This document shows, in pieces, positions 17,131 through 26,452 of a stretch of DNA of 64,000 nt. The notes under the pieces were generated by a model, which was not told the DNA's origin, made no database searches, and saw only the letters and a program-made list of their open reading frames with translations. Both the position numbers and the translations under genes were made by a program. The DNA is from Marivirga aurantiaca. Lineage in GTDB: Bacteria; Bacteroidota; Bacteroidia; Cytophagales; Cyclobacteriaceae. Location: the NCBI RefSeq assembly GCF_016679925.1, contig NZ_JAEQBW010000004.1, positions 124,001-188,000 on the forward strand, in the 5' to 3' direction. Numbering within the stretch: the first letter of the stretch is position 1; each line of letters begins with the position of its first letter.

Positions 17131-19326
17131 TTACAAAACCAATAACCCATTATCTCTTAAATCCTGAATTTCTTCTGAATGCCAAAATTGTTCGAAATTC
17201 CGGAAGTCACTTTCATAATTTTGGCGAATTGTGCCATAAGTTATAGGACCGGCTGATAATTCCTTTAATTGTTTGGCCAACCACAGCGCTTTATCCTTCT
17301 CTAATTCAATTTCAATAATAGCAGATTTATCATGAAAAGTTAATTGTACATGGTTTTTTGACTTCCTTTTATTGCTGCTTTGCGGTTGACTGCCCAACCA
17401 GATTACTTTTGCATTTTCTTTTATACTGGTTTGATGTTCCTGCTCCAGGCATTGCATGATGAAATTGGGGGAAATAGAGGTTCGGGGTATTTTAAAGTCA
17501 AACCATTCTTGTAAGGGCAATTCAAAACACTGCCCCTGCATAAAATTATAGAGAGATTTCCTCAATCCGTAGCTAAATTGTGAATGATCAATGCCTGTGC
17601 TATCCTCAAACTGAATATCATTATTGGCGAAAGGACTGTCTTTTAAATCCGGAATGATGCCATATTCTGCTGTGTTTAAACCGATGGGACTATGTGCGGT
17701 AAGGGCAAACTGATGCCAAAAAGCAGATTGGATCACTCCTATTTCAAACATTTGCCTTACCATTTCCAGGCTGTCAACAGTTTCCTGAATGGTTTGGGTC
17801 GGATAACCATACATTAAATAGGAATGAACCATGATGCCTGCTTCGGCAAAATTACGGGTTACCTGCGCTACCTGTGCTACTGTTACCCCTTTCTGAATAA
17901 GGTTCAATAATCGATCTGAAGCCACTTCTAATCCTCCTGAAACAGCCACGCAACCTGAAGCTTTCAGCAGTTTGCACAGGTCTCTGCTGAAGGCTTTTTC
18001 AAATCGAATATTTGCCCACCAGGTAACAGTAAGCTCTCTTTTAATAATCTCAAAGGCCAAGGACCTCATCAAAGCCGGTGGCGCTGCTTCATCTACAAAA
18101 TGAAATCCGTTCTCGCCAGTCTGAGCTATCAACTGCTCCATTCTGTCTACCAGTAATTTAGCAGCAATAGGTTCGTATATTTTTATATAATCAAGAGAGA
18201 CATCGCAGAAAGTACATTTTCCCCAATAACAACCATGGGCCATGGTGAGTTTGTTCCACCGGCCATCGCTCCAGAGGCTATGCATGGGGTTGGTGACCTC
18301 AATGACAGAAATATACTTCGAAAGTAAGAGGTCCGAATAATCCGGTGTGCCTACTTCACTTTGTTTATAATCTTTTCGAAGGGTATTGTTTTTGTAAACA
18401 ACTTTCCCATTTTCCAGTAACAAAGTTCTTTTGAAAAACTGAAAATCAGGATTGTCCGGAGTAGGGCTTAATATATTTGAAGACAAAAGCTCAATAGGCA
18501 ATTCACCATCATCCAGTGTAATAAAATCTACAAACTCAAATACCCGTGCATCAGTTAAAGTTCGAAGTTCTGTATTTGGAAAACCTCCTCCCATGGCTAT
18601 TTTAATACCAGGGTAATGGATTTTCATAAATTGGCCACATTTTAAAGCACTGTATAAATTACCCGGAAATGGTACTGAAAAGCACACCAGTTTTGGCTGG
18701 AGAGATTGAAGTTGCTTGTCTAATATTTCTAAAGTAATATCATCTACAAAAGTGGAAGGCTTATGTAATTCATTATATAAGTCATCAAAGGTATTGGCGC
18801 TCATCCCCAATTTCTCTGCATAGCGGCTGAAACCAAAGTGGTCATCAAGTACTTCAATGATAAAATCTGAGATGTCTTCCAGATAAAGGGTGGCAAGGTG
18901 TTTAGCCCTGTCCTGCATACCCATGGTGCCAAAAGCCCAATCCAGTTCCTGTGACTGCTCAAAGCGGGAAGCTTGAGGAAGGAAGTTTTCAGAACAAATT
19001 TGTCTGGCAAAAGTGAGGTCTTTCCCTTGTAAAAAAGCTACTACCGCATCAATTGTTTTAATATACTCATGTTTCAGTGCATAAATTCTTTGTGCATTTT
19101 CAGAAAAAGCAATGCCTTTTTGAGCTCCTTTCCTGAAAACTTCTTTTAATCCCTCTTTAGAAAATAAACGATGAATTACCTCTATCCCTAAATCCATTTG
19201 AAAGGCACTGATTTCTTTAGTATTAAGAAAACCTTTTAAATAGGCAGTGGCCGGATAAGGCGTATTAAGTTGGGTAAATGGGGGCGTTATGAGTAATAAA
19301 TCTTTCAATGCGTGCAATTTAAGCAA
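17131..19326 (-). CDS. B12-binding-type radical SAM protein with CX4CX2C cluster motif
   Basis: A 731-residue protein with an N-terminal cobalamin-binding-like Rossmann region (about 1-290, including 'VCFSVPFPGNLYSAL' and 'MGGGFPNTEL'), a radical SAM TIM-barrel (about 355-580) and a C-terminal domain of unknown role. The iron-sulfur cysteines are Cys366, Cys371 and Cys374 in 'HGCYWGKCTFCD', one residue longer between the first two than canonical CX3CX2C. 'SGGLEVASDRLL' and 'SYLMYGYPTQT' are typical downstream radical SAM strands. The family usually methylates or rearranges unactivated carbon; the substrate here is unknown. It leads the operon with VOC and ChaN-like genes. Confidence 0.85.
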   Translation of the reverse strand: MLKLHALKDLLLITPPFTQLNTPYPATAYLKGFLNTKEISAFQMDLGIEVIHRLFSKEGLKEVFRKGAQKGIAFSENAQRIYALKHEYIKTIDAVVAFLQGKDLTFARQICSENFLPQASRFEQSQELDWAFGTMGMQDRAKHLATLYLEDISDFIIEVLDDHFGFSRYAEKLGMSANTFDDLYNELHKPSTFVDDITLEILDKQLQSLQPKLVCFSVPFPGNLYSALKCGQFMKIHYPGIKIAMGGGFPNTELRTLTDARVFEFVDFITLDDGELPIELLSSNILSPTPDNPDFQFFKRTLLLENGKVVYKNNTLRKDYKQSEVGTPDYSDLLLSKYISVIEVTNPMHSLWSDGRWNKLTMAHGCYWGKCTFCDVSLDYIKIYEPIAAKLLVDRMEQLIAQTGENGFHFVDEAAPPALMRSLAFEIIKRELTVTWWANIRFEKAFSRDLCKLLKASGCVAVSGGLEVASDRLLNLIQKGVTVAQVAQVTRNFAEAGIMVHSYLMYGYPTQTIQETVDSLEMVRQMFEIGVIQSAFWHQFALTAHSPIGLNTAEYGIIPDLKDSPFANNDIQFEDSTGIDHSQFSYGLRKSLYNFMQGQCFELPLQEWFDFKIPRTSISPNFIMQCLEQEHQTSIKENAKVIWLGSQPQSSNKRKSKNHVQLTFHDKSAIIEIELEKDKALWLAKQLKELSAGPITYGTIRQNYESDFRNFEQFWHSEEIQDLRDNGLLVL

Positions 19327-19441
19327 ATTTGTGATGATAATGATTGAGTGGCTTAACTAAGAAAGGAAGGGAATAATTCAGAAAAGCGAGCGAATTTTGA
19401 TGTGGGCAGTTTTGGGGAGGCTTCAGCCTGTTGAGTTTAAT

Positions 19442-19474
19442 AAAAAAAGCAGCTCTCCAATGGAAAGCTGCTTT
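19442..19474 (-). terminator. Rho-independent terminator after the M1 peptidase gene
   Basis: On the minus strand AAAGCAGCT pairs with AGCTGCTTT, enclosing a small TCC/GGA stem, and is followed by seven T. It lies 23 bases downstream of the M1 peptidase stop codon. Confidence 0.9.
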
Positions 19475-19496
19475 GATTGAGTTCTTTCTGATCTAA

Positions 19497-21725
19497 TTAT
19501 TTACCTTTTTTCTTGAACTCATCTACCTTGGTAGACTCTTCAACTTTAGGGAATACATTGTTGGATATCTGCGTATCTGCTAATTCGTTTTCAGGATCAA
19601 AAGTCACTTTCTCAACTTCTTTATCTAAAATAAACAGCTTGCGCGTTTTCATTTCGTTCTTTCTCCAAATTTCAGCAGGAATTTGTTTAGTTTCAGAGGT
19701 TCCGTCTTTATAATCAAATTTCACAATGATTGGCATCACTAATCCACCTTCGTTGGTTAAAGTTACCTCATAAAAGTGTTTGTCTTGATAATTGGCTTTT
19801 ATGGCTTCATCATCTACTTTGGAGCGATACTCACCATACCAGAAATCAGGAGTTTTATCAATGGTTATAAAAGAAGGTCCTTCACTAAAGTCTGTCTTTT
19901 TCTCCTCTTCATCTGACTTGCCCAAATCTCCTTTAGGTGCTTTGGATTTTTTCTCTTTAGATTGTTCTTCAGTAGAGATTCTGAAATATTTTACTTCATC
20001 AATGGCAATATCTACATGATCAGTAGTATAAAACCAACCATTCCAGAACCAGTCTAAATCTACAGCGGAAGCATCTTCCATTGTTCTGAAGAAATCAGCA
20101 GGAGTTGGGTGCTTAAATTTCCATCTTTGGGCATAAGTTTTAAAAGCCTCGTCAAATAGCTCAGGCCCCATCACAGTATTTCTTAATAAATTAAGCGCTG
20201 CCGCAGGTTTGGTATATGCATTTGGACCTAAGCGTAATACTTGTTCAGGGTTAGTCATGATTGGTCTCTGGGCATCTTTACTACTTTTCATATATCCAGT
20301 GATAGCCTGGGGCGAATTGTCTGTATAAGGAAGGTCAGGATAGTACTTCCACATTACATTGGACTCAAGAAATGAATTAAGCCCTTCGTCCATCCATGCC
20401 CATTGACGCTCATCAGAGTTTACTATCATAGGAAAATAATTATGTCCTATTTCATGCACAATTACATAAGTCATTCCTAATTGGGTTCTTACAGAGTAAG
20501 TGCCATCAGCATCTGGTCTGCCAAAGTTGAAGCAAATCATGGGATACTCCATACCTATGGAAGCGGCATGTACTGAAGTAGCTTGTGGATAAGGATAATC
20601 AAAAGTTCTTTCAGAATATAAAACCAAAGTGTTTTTAACTGCTTTGGTTGATTCTTTTTCCCATAAAGGGTTTCCTTCTTTAGGATAAAATGATTGTGCG
20701 AAAGGCTTAGTTGTTTCCAACTCAACCATTTGACCATCCCATATGAATTTTCTGGAAGTAGCAAAACCAAAATCTCTTACATTTTCAGCTTTAAACTTCC
20801 ATGTCTCATATGCATCGGATTTCTCTTTCTCATTAGCAACAGCTTCTTCCTGAGTAACTATAAATGTTTGTTCTGTAGACTTTAAAGCTTTTTCATATCT
20901 GTTGTTCTGCTCTTTTGTCAATACTTCCTTAGCATTTTGGATCATACCTGTAGCGGCCACAATGTGGTCATCAGGAACCGTAATTTCCACATCATAATCT
21001 CCAAAAGTAAGTGCAAACTCCCCAGAGCCTAGGAACTGCTTGTTTTGCCAGCCTTCCACATCATTATAAACAGCCATTCTTGGGTAAAACTGGGCAATAG
21101 TATATAAAGAGTTTCCATCTTCCTCAAAATATTCGAAACCTGAGCGTCCGCCACCTTTCATACGATCATTTACATTATATGACCATGCTGTGGAAAATGA
21201 GATGTTTTCTCCCGGCTTCAATGGTTCCGGCAAACGGATTTTCATCATTGTTTTTTGAATCAAATAATCCATTGGTTTACCTGAAGCATCTTTTACATAT
21301 TCGATCTTAAATCCACCATCGAAATCGTAGGAGTTTCCGCCATTGGCAATGTATTGCTCCAGGAATTTGGCAGGAATAGTGTCGTTAAAAAAAGTGGCTG
21401 TACCTACCAATTCAGAGTCCGAACCTTTTGCACGCATGTTTTGATCAAGTTGCAACCACAAATATTCCAATGGATGGGGTGATTGATTATAGTAGGTAAC
21501 AGTTTCTGAACCTGTAATTTTATTATTGGCTTCGTCTAATTTCACTTTTATAGTGTAGTCAGCTTTTTGTTGCCAATAATTTTCGCCAGGTGCTCCGGCA
21601 GCAGTTCGGTAACTGTTGGGAGTTGGTAAAGTAGTGCCAAGCTGTTCAAAGCGTCTTTTGTAATCGTCCTGAGCCATTGCCACAAAGGGAAGGCAGAAGG
21701 CTATCCAAATAAGATATTTTTTCAT
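19497..21725 (-). CDS. M1 family zinc metallopeptidase, secreted
   Basis: A 742-residue aminopeptidase-type enzyme with a signal peptide (1-18, ending Ala-Met-Ala-Gln). The zinc site is complete: HEIGH at about 423-427 and the third ligand Glu 19 residues after the second His ('WAWMDEG'). The exopeptidase-like 'SIGMEYP' lies upstream and replaces the usual GXMEN. An N-terminal beta-rich domain precedes the catalytic domain, and a charged Lys/Glu/Asp linker (about 585-610) separates the C-terminal part. It probably degrades peptides in the periplasm or outside. It is monocistronic with its own terminator. Confidence 0.92.
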   Translation of the reverse strand: MKKYLIWIAFCLPFVAMAQDDYKRRFEQLGTTLPTPNSYRTAAGAPGENYWQQKADYTIKVKLDEANNKITGSETVTYYNQSPHPLEYLWLQLDQNMRAKGSDSELVGTATFFNDTIPAKFLEQYIANGGNSYDFDGGFKIEYVKDASGKPMDYLIQKTMMKIRLPEPLKPGENISFSTAWSYNVNDRMKGGGRSGFEYFEEDGNSLYTIAQFYPRMAVYNDVEGWQNKQFLGSGEFALTFGDYDVEITVPDDHIVAATGMIQNAKEVLTKEQNNRYEKALKSTEQTFIVTQEEAVANEKEKSDAYETWKFKAENVRDFGFATSRKFIWDGQMVELETTKPFAQSFYPKEGNPLWEKESTKAVKNTLVLYSERTFDYPYPQATSVHAASIGMEYPMICFNFGRPDADGTYSVRTQLGMTYVIVHEIGHNYFPMIVNSDERQWAWMDEGLNSFLESNVMWKYYPDLPYTDNSPQAITGYMKSSKDAQRPIMTNPEQVLRLGPNAYTKPAAALNLLRNTVMGPELFDEAFKTYAQRWKFKHPTPADFFRTMEDASAVDLDWFWNGWFYTTDHVDIAIDEVKYFRISTEEQSKEKKSKAPKGDLGKSDEEEKKTDFSEGPSFITIDKTPDFWYGEYRSKVDDEAIKANYQDKHFYEVTLTNEGGLVMPIIVKFDYKDGTSETKQIPAEIWRKNEMKTRKLFILDKEVEKVTFDPENELADTQISNNVFPKVEESTKVDEFKKKGK

Positions 21726-21866
21726 TTTATAATTTTGTTGAGTAGTTAATATTGTTTTCTGTTATAACGGATTAAAATTCAAGCCAATACTAAGAAAAAA
21801 TTATGAATAAATGACAAAAAAAAGGCTGATTTACATCCACATCATAATCTTTATACGAAACTGTTA

Positions 21867-21894
21867 TTGTTTATAAAGTAAATTATTATATTTG
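21867..21894 (+). promoter_or_regulatory. Bacteroidota-type promoter of the TonB receptor gene
   Basis: A -33 TTG (21867-21869) and a perfect -7 element TATATTTG (21887-21894) are separated by 17 bases. The predicted transcription start falls at or next to the ATG at 21900, so the message would be leaderless or nearly so. Confidence 0.6.
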
Positions 21895-21899
21895 CAACC

Positions 21900-24263
21900 A
21901 TGTTGCGTTTACTTCAGGAAAAGTTATTTGTTTTCACACTTGTTGCGGTGTTGTGTACTGTTCGATTAAGCAGTGCCCAGGATAATTGTGAAAAAATATT
22001 TTCCGGCCAGGTACTTACTGAGGGACAGCATTTGCCCGTTTCTTTTGCAACGATCTATTTTCCTGAATTGCAAACTGGCACACAAAGTGATGAACATGGA
22101 TATTTCTCCATACATATTCCTTGTAACCTAAACCTGGAGGTTGAGATAAGACAATTGGAGTATCAGGCGTTGACTATTCAGGTAAAAAAAGGCAAAGAGG
22201 ATTTGCAACAAGAGATTTACTTAAAGCAGAAAGATGAGCATCTGTCAACCGTCACAGTTCATGCCCATAAGAGGGACGATATTTTGAGGTCCAATGTGGA
22301 AAACGTCTTAACATCCAAAGAACTCAAAAGACTTAAAGGAAAATCTTTATCTGAGTCAGTAAGCACTTTGCCTGGAGTATATAATATAAAAACAGGCCCG
22401 GGTATTAATAAGCCAATGATCCACGGATTGTATGGAAGTAGAATCCAGGTGGTTAATAATGAAGTGGCACAAATGGGGCAACAATGGGGTGTGGACCACG
22501 CCCCAGAAATAGACCCCTTTATAGCATCCCGTATTACTGTTGTGAAAGGAGCTTCGGCTGTGAAGTATGGCCCTCGGGCTATTGGAGGAGCATTGCTTTT
22601 AGAACCGGAGCCTTTATTGCCCGATTCTGCATTGCATGGAAGTGTTGATTTAGTGGGCTTTACCAATGGCCGTGGGGGAATAGGTTCAGGAATGCTTTCA
22701 GGGAGCATATTGACCAATAATACAGACGAATCGTTCAACTGGAGAATTCAAGCTTCAGGGAAAAAATCAGGAGATCAGCAAGCGGCCAACTATAATTTAA
22801 CCAATACCGGAAGCCAGGAATTGAATTTCTCTACTGCGGCCAATTATATCAATGAAAATTTTCAGGCAGATGTTTTCTACAGTCGCTTTCAAACTGAAAT
22901 AGGGATTTTAAGGGGCGCCCATATCGGGAACGTTGATAACTTTTTTGAAGCACTGGAAAGAAGGCCACCGTTTTATACTGAGCCATTTTCCTATGAAATT
23001 AATAATCCGCGACAGGAAGTTGTACACCATCTTTTGAAAACTAAAATTCATCACGATTGGGAGGAGAAGGGAGCTATAGATTTTATCTATGGGTTTCAGC
23101 AAAATAACAGGAGAGAGTATGATATCAGGAGGTCTTCCGATGACAACAGAGCTTCAATAGATTTGCAATTGGCCAGTCATGTAGCAAAACTTCACTTTTT
23201 GCACGATCCCGTATTGGATAATTTAGTAGGAAGCATTGGGATTGACTATGAATATCAGAACAATAGAAACGTTCCGGGAACAGGAACAAAACCATTAATA
23301 CCCAATTATCAAAGCTTCCAGACCGGTTTGTTTATTTCGGAATCATGGATCAAAACTAACTGGAATATAGAGGCAGGGCTCAGGTATGATAGGATATTTC
23401 TAGATGTGTTAAAATTTGATGCTGATGGAAACCTTATTAACCCTACCCATAGTTATGATATGTTCGCTGCCATAGCTGGCGGAGGGTATCAATTCAACCG
23501 AAACTTAACATTTAAAGGAAATTTAAGCTGGAGTGAAAGAGCCCCCAATATTAATGAACTTTATAGCCAGGGTTTGCATCATAGCGTGGCAGCTATTGAA
23601 GAGGGGGATCAAACGTTAGGATCAGAACAATCTGCAAAAATCCTGACTAGTTTTCAGTACAAATTAACAGATAGATTGAAATTCAATCTGGATGGTCATT
23701 TCAGCAGAATCAACAACTATATCTATTTGCAACCGAAAGAACCCCGCTTGACTATTAGAGGAGCATTCCCTGTTTACCAGTATCAACAAACATTGGCTAC
23801 CATTTCTGGATTTGATGCCATAGGAAGCTATGAACTGTTTCATCATTTTTCTGTTAACAGCAAGGCTTCTGTTATTCGTGGAAATGATCTTGATAATGAT
23901 TTGCCTCTCATTTTTATACCTGCCGATCGATGGGAGAATACATTGAAATGGCGTCTGGCCAACAAATGGGACTTTAAAGAAATAGAGTTCAATTTAACCG
24001 GTCTGCAAGTATTCAAACAAACCAGGGCTCCCATAACGGAAACAGAAGCATACGAGGAGGCTACAGTTCCTGTGCCGGAAGCTTATTTCATCACTAATTT
24101 TTCAATAGATACTGAAAAACAATTAAAGAATGCCCAACTCAATATTGGTGTGAGTATTTATAATGTTTTAAATAGAGATTATACCGATTATTTGAACAGG
24201 CTACGCTTCTATGCCGGAGAGACTGGCAGGAACATTGAATTACGTATTAATTATATCTTTTAA
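21900..24263 (+). CDS. TonB-dependent outer-membrane receptor, metal-type
   Basis: A 787-residue receptor with a signal peptide (1-26, ending Ser-Ser-Ala-Gln), a carboxypeptidase-regulatory-like domain (about 30-115), a plug domain (about 125-235) and a beta-barrel ending in Phe. The segment 'RGAHIGNVDNFFEAL' followed by 'PPFYTEPFSYEINNPRQ' resembles ZnuD-type zinc/copper receptors, so a transition-metal substrate is my best guess. There is no in-frame ATG downstream before the mature domain. The next gene, 18 bases on, encodes a lipoprotein that probably works with it. Confidence 0.9.
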   Translation: MLRLLQEKLFVFTLVAVLCTVRLSSAQDNCEKIFSGQVLTEGQHLPVSFATIYFPELQTGTQSDEHGYFSIHIPCNLNLEVEIRQLEYQALTIQVKKGKEDLQQEIYLKQKDEHLSTVTVHAHKRDDILRSNVENVLTSKELKRLKGKSLSESVSTLPGVYNIKTGPGINKPMIHGLYGSRIQVVNNEVAQMGQQWGVDHAPEIDPFIASRITVVKGASAVKYGPRAIGGALLLEPEPLLPDSALHGSVDLVGFTNGRGGIGSGMLSGSILTNNTDESFNWRIQASGKKSGDQQAANYNLTNTGSQELNFSTAANYINENFQADVFYSRFQTEIGILRGAHIGNVDNFFEALERRPPFYTEPFSYEINNPRQEVVHHLLKTKIHHDWEEKGAIDFIYGFQQNNRREYDIRRSSDDNRASIDLQLASHVAKLHFLHDPVLDNLVGSIGIDYEYQNNRNVPGTGTKPLIPNYQSFQTGLFISESWIKTNWNIEAGLRYDRIFLDVLKFDADGNLINPTHSYDMFAAIAGGGYQFNRNLTFKGNLSWSERAPNINELYSQGLHHSVAAIEEGDQTLGSEQSAKILTSFQYKLTDRLKFNLDGHFSRINNYIYLQPKEPRLTIRGAFPVYQYQQTLATISGFDAIGSYELFHHFSVNSKASVIRGNDLDNDLPLIFIPADRWENTLKWRLANKWDFKEIEFNLTGLQVFKQTRAPITETEAYEEATVPVPEAYFITNFSIDTEKQLKNAQLNIGVSIYNVLNRDYTDYLNRLRFYAGETGRNIELRINYIF

Positions 24264-24281
24264 ACCAAAACAATTATTAAA

Positions 24282-24863
24282 ATGAGAATTCCAAAAATGA
24301 AAGTAAGCATGAACAATTTAATGAGAAGTATGCTAATGTTGGCAGCTGTGTTCTTTTTCTCTCAATGTGATACAGAAGATCCTGAACCGGAAAACGAAGA
24401 AGAATTAATCACTACTGTAACCCTTACATTTAGCCCTGCGGGCGATGGGGAAGATGTGCTTTTTAGAGTGTACGATGAAGATGGTGACGGACCGATTGAA
24501 CCTGTTTATACAAACGGGATTTTAGAGGCGAATACTACCTACACGGTTGCTGTAGAGGTTTTAAACGAGGAAGAAGGAGAGGATATTACAGAAGAAATTT
24601 TGGAGGAAGATGAAGAGCATCAGTTCTTCTTCAGAACCAGCAATGGATTGAACCTTGAGTTTGCCTACAATGATACAGATGGTGATGGCAACCCAATTGG
24701 ATTAAGTACGGTTTTTGTTACTGGTGAGGCTAGTGAAGGAACACTTACGGTGACATTAAGGCATGAACCCAATAAAGAAGCTGAAGGTGTTAAGAGTGGG
24801 GATATTGCCAATGCGGGTGGAGAAACAGACGTTGAAGCAGTATTTGATGTAGTGATCCAATAG
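24282..24863 (+). CDS. Acidic lipoprotein partner of the TonB receptor
   Basis: A 193-residue protein with a lipoprotein signal (hydrophobic 'MLAAVFFFSQC', lipobox Cys at about residue 29). Two nearly identical acidic loops, 'DEDGDGPIEP' and 'DTDGDGNPIG', look like calcium- or metal-binding DxDGDG turns between beta strands. It lies 18 bases after the metal-type TonB receptor and ends at a strong terminator. Lipoproteins in this position in other Bacteroidota are encoded with ZnuD-like receptors; I do not know a tested function. The start may be the internal ATG at 24300. Confidence 0.75.
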   Translation: MRIPKMKVSMNNLMRSMLMLAAVFFFSQCDTEDPEPENEEELITTVTLTFSPAGDGEDVLFRVYDEDGDGPIEPVYTNGILEANTTYTVAVEVLNEEEGEDITEEILEEDEEHQFFFRTSNGLNLEFAYNDTDGDGNPIGLSTVFVTGEASEGTLTVTLRHEPNKEAEGVKSGDIANAGGETDVEAVFDVVIQ

Positions 24864-24886
24864 ATTAAGAATACTTACATCTATAC

Positions 24887-24924
24887 AAAAAGCCTTTTCG
24901 AAAACATTCGGAAAGGCTTTTTTT
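24887..24924 (+). terminator. Terminator between the lipoprotein and a convergent small gene
   Basis: AAAGCCTTTTCG and CGGAAAGGCTTT form the stem around an AAAACATT loop, with T-runs on the 3' side and A-rich sequence on the 5' side, so it could work in both directions. Its T-run overlaps the stop codon of the convergent gene. Confidence 0.85.
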
Positions 24925-25261
24925 AATCCGTTACAATTTCAGAACCTGAAGGAGAGTCAAATATTTCCGAAAAGCTGTAACGATAAATTACCTGGAAAAG
25001 AATATTGTATGACATGGAGGACATAGAGCTTGGATTGTGGGCTTTATGAACAGTTATTGAGTCACTTTTTGTCTCCTTGTTGTAATTAGTTAGGGAATCA
25101 GTTTTTATGGTTTTTTTAACAGGATCTTTGCTTGTTGCAGTTTTTTTGGGATCGGGTAATTTTTCTTTATCCTCTGTGTGAAGGTTGGAAGCAAACCCAG
25201 CCGTGATAGTAAATATCCCGAGTACCAGTGCTAGTCCAATGGATTTGAGCGGTTTTTTCAT
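24923..25261 (-). CDS. Small secreted protein, unknown function
   Basis: A 112-residue protein when started at MKKPLKS (25261); an upstream in-frame ATG at 25273 is also possible. A clear signal peptide (ending Ala-Gly-Phe-Ala-Ser) is followed by a low-complexity Lys/Thr/Asp/Ser-rich region and a short 'SYNILFQVIYRYSFSEIFD' segment. I recognise no domain. The stop codon lies inside the terminator of the convergent lipoprotein gene. The signal peptide supports a real gene. Confidence 0.6.
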   Translation of the reverse strand: MKKPLKSIGLALVLGIFTITAGFASNLHTEDKEKLPDPKKTATSKDPVKKTIKTDSLTNYNKETKSDSITVHKAHNPSSMSSMSYNILFQVIYRYSFSEIFDSPSGSEIVTD

Positions 25262-25358
25262 GCTTATCATCATCTAAATGGCTTATGGTCAGTATCAAAT
25301 ATACAATTTTTTTATTATAAAAACATATTCTTTGTATATTCCTATAGTAATATGTATG

Positions 25359-25366
25359 TAATTTTG
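25359..25366 (+). promoter_or_regulatory. TAnnTTTG -7 element of csaA
   Basis: TAATTTTG matches the Bacteroidota -7 consensus exactly and lies 31 bases before the csaA ATG. A possible -33 TTG (25332-25334) is 24 bases upstream, which is somewhat far. Confidence 0.5.
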
Positions 25367-25397
25367 CGTAAAGTTTTTTAAACCAAATAACCTATAG

Positions 25398-25736
25398 ATG
25401 GAATTAATTACATGGAATGATTTTACCAGGGTGGATATAAGAATAGGGACTATCATTAGGGCAGAGCCTTTTCCTGAAGCAAGAAAACCTGCTTTTCAGC
25501 TGTGGGTGGATTTAGGGCAGGAAATTGGTATCAGGAAAAGCAGTGCCCAGATCACCCAAAACTATACAATTGAAGAACTTGTTGGCAAACAAGTACAATG
25601 TGTGGTTAACTTTCCCAAAAAGCAGATCGGCCATTTTCTCTCTGAAATCCTGGTAACGGGTTATGAAGATGAAAGCGGAAATATAGTGCTGGCTACGGTA
25701 GATGCCAATATCCCCAATGGATCAAAATTGTATTGA
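25398..25736 (+). CDS. csaA: CsaA-like tRNA-binding protein
   Basis: A 112-residue OB-fold tRNA-binding protein related to the C-terminal domain of methionyl- and phenylalanyl-tRNA synthetases. The N-terminal '[21 protein letters not shown]' is the diagnostic strand-loop, with '[12 protein letters not shown]' and '[10 protein letters not shown]' completing the fold. CsaA was described as a secretion-linked chaperone and binds tRNA in vitro. The protein is full length. It has its own promoter-like element and converges on the membrane protein gene downstream. Confidence 0.92.
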   Translation: MELITWNDFTRVDIRIGTIIRAEPFPEARKPAFQLWVDLGQEIGIRKSSAQITQNYTIEELVGKQVQCVVNFPKKQIGHFLSEILVTGYEDESGNIVLATVDANIPNGSKLY

Positions 25737-25765
25737 CTTTGTAAGTTAATTGAGTAAATACACTT

Positions 25766-26452
25766 TTAACTCACGGCTAGTTTTTTCTTTTTGGCGACAC
25801 TGATTTTTGTTACTCCCAAATAGATAAATACAGTTGCAACAGCCATCCAGATATGACTTAGTGATAAATAATTAAACCATTCATGAATAGAAAATTGTGT
25901 AGAGAAAGTCAATGCAGAAAGTGCTGCAAAGCCTATTCCTGCCATTATATATTTACTTGCCTCATTTTTGGTTTTGAGAAACAACAGGAACTCGATTGTT
26001 AAAACTACAAACATCAATCCGTAGCCTGAGTGTAACTGTACATAAAAGAAATCCACTGTATATAATGTAAGTCCCAGAAAAATAGCAAATTCTACCAGAT
26101 TAACTACCCGCAGGATTTTGATGTATTTCTTTTTTAGCACCATTTGTGTATGCTCAATGGCTGCTCTTTCAATGAGCATAATGGCCACCATACTAATTAT
26201 CCACCCTAACAACTTCCAACTTTTACTGAGCTCATAGTAAAAAGCATGGCCCACTAAACCTCCAAAAGTTGTGGCAATTCCCATTATGAGAAAATAATAT
26301 TTAAAATACATGATGGTCATACCACCTTGTGCACTTTTATGAAGCTTGTAGAAAAACAGGAAACAGAGAAAACTCACAATTAAGTCTGTAAGGGAAACAA
26401 TGGGCTCATCTACCCTAATGCCAAAAAGCTCTACTGAAATAATTTCATCCAT
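25766..26452 (-). CDS. Polytopic membrane protein, DUF6962-like
   Basis: A 228-residue inner-membrane protein with about seven hydrophobic helices and a basic C-terminus (AKKKKLAVS). The 'YYFLIMGIATTFGGLVGHAFYY' helix with Gly and His and the helix ending 'LSLSHIWMAVATVFIYLG' resemble the DUF6962 family of Bacteroidota; I recall this rather than confirm it. Function is unknown. It is divergent from the aldolase gene, with 285 bases between. Confidence 0.65.
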   Translation of the reverse strand: MDEIISVELFGIRVDEPIVSLTDLIVSFLCFLFFYKLHKSAQGGMTIMYFKYYFLIMGIATTFGGLVGHAFYYELSKSWKLLGWIISMVAIMLIERAAIEHTQMVLKKKYIKILRVVNLVEFAIFLGLTLYTVDFFYVQLHSGYGLMFVVLTIEFLLFLKTKNEASKYIMAGIGFAALSALTFSTQFSIHEWFNYLSLSHIWMAVATVFIYLGVTKISVAKKKKLAVS

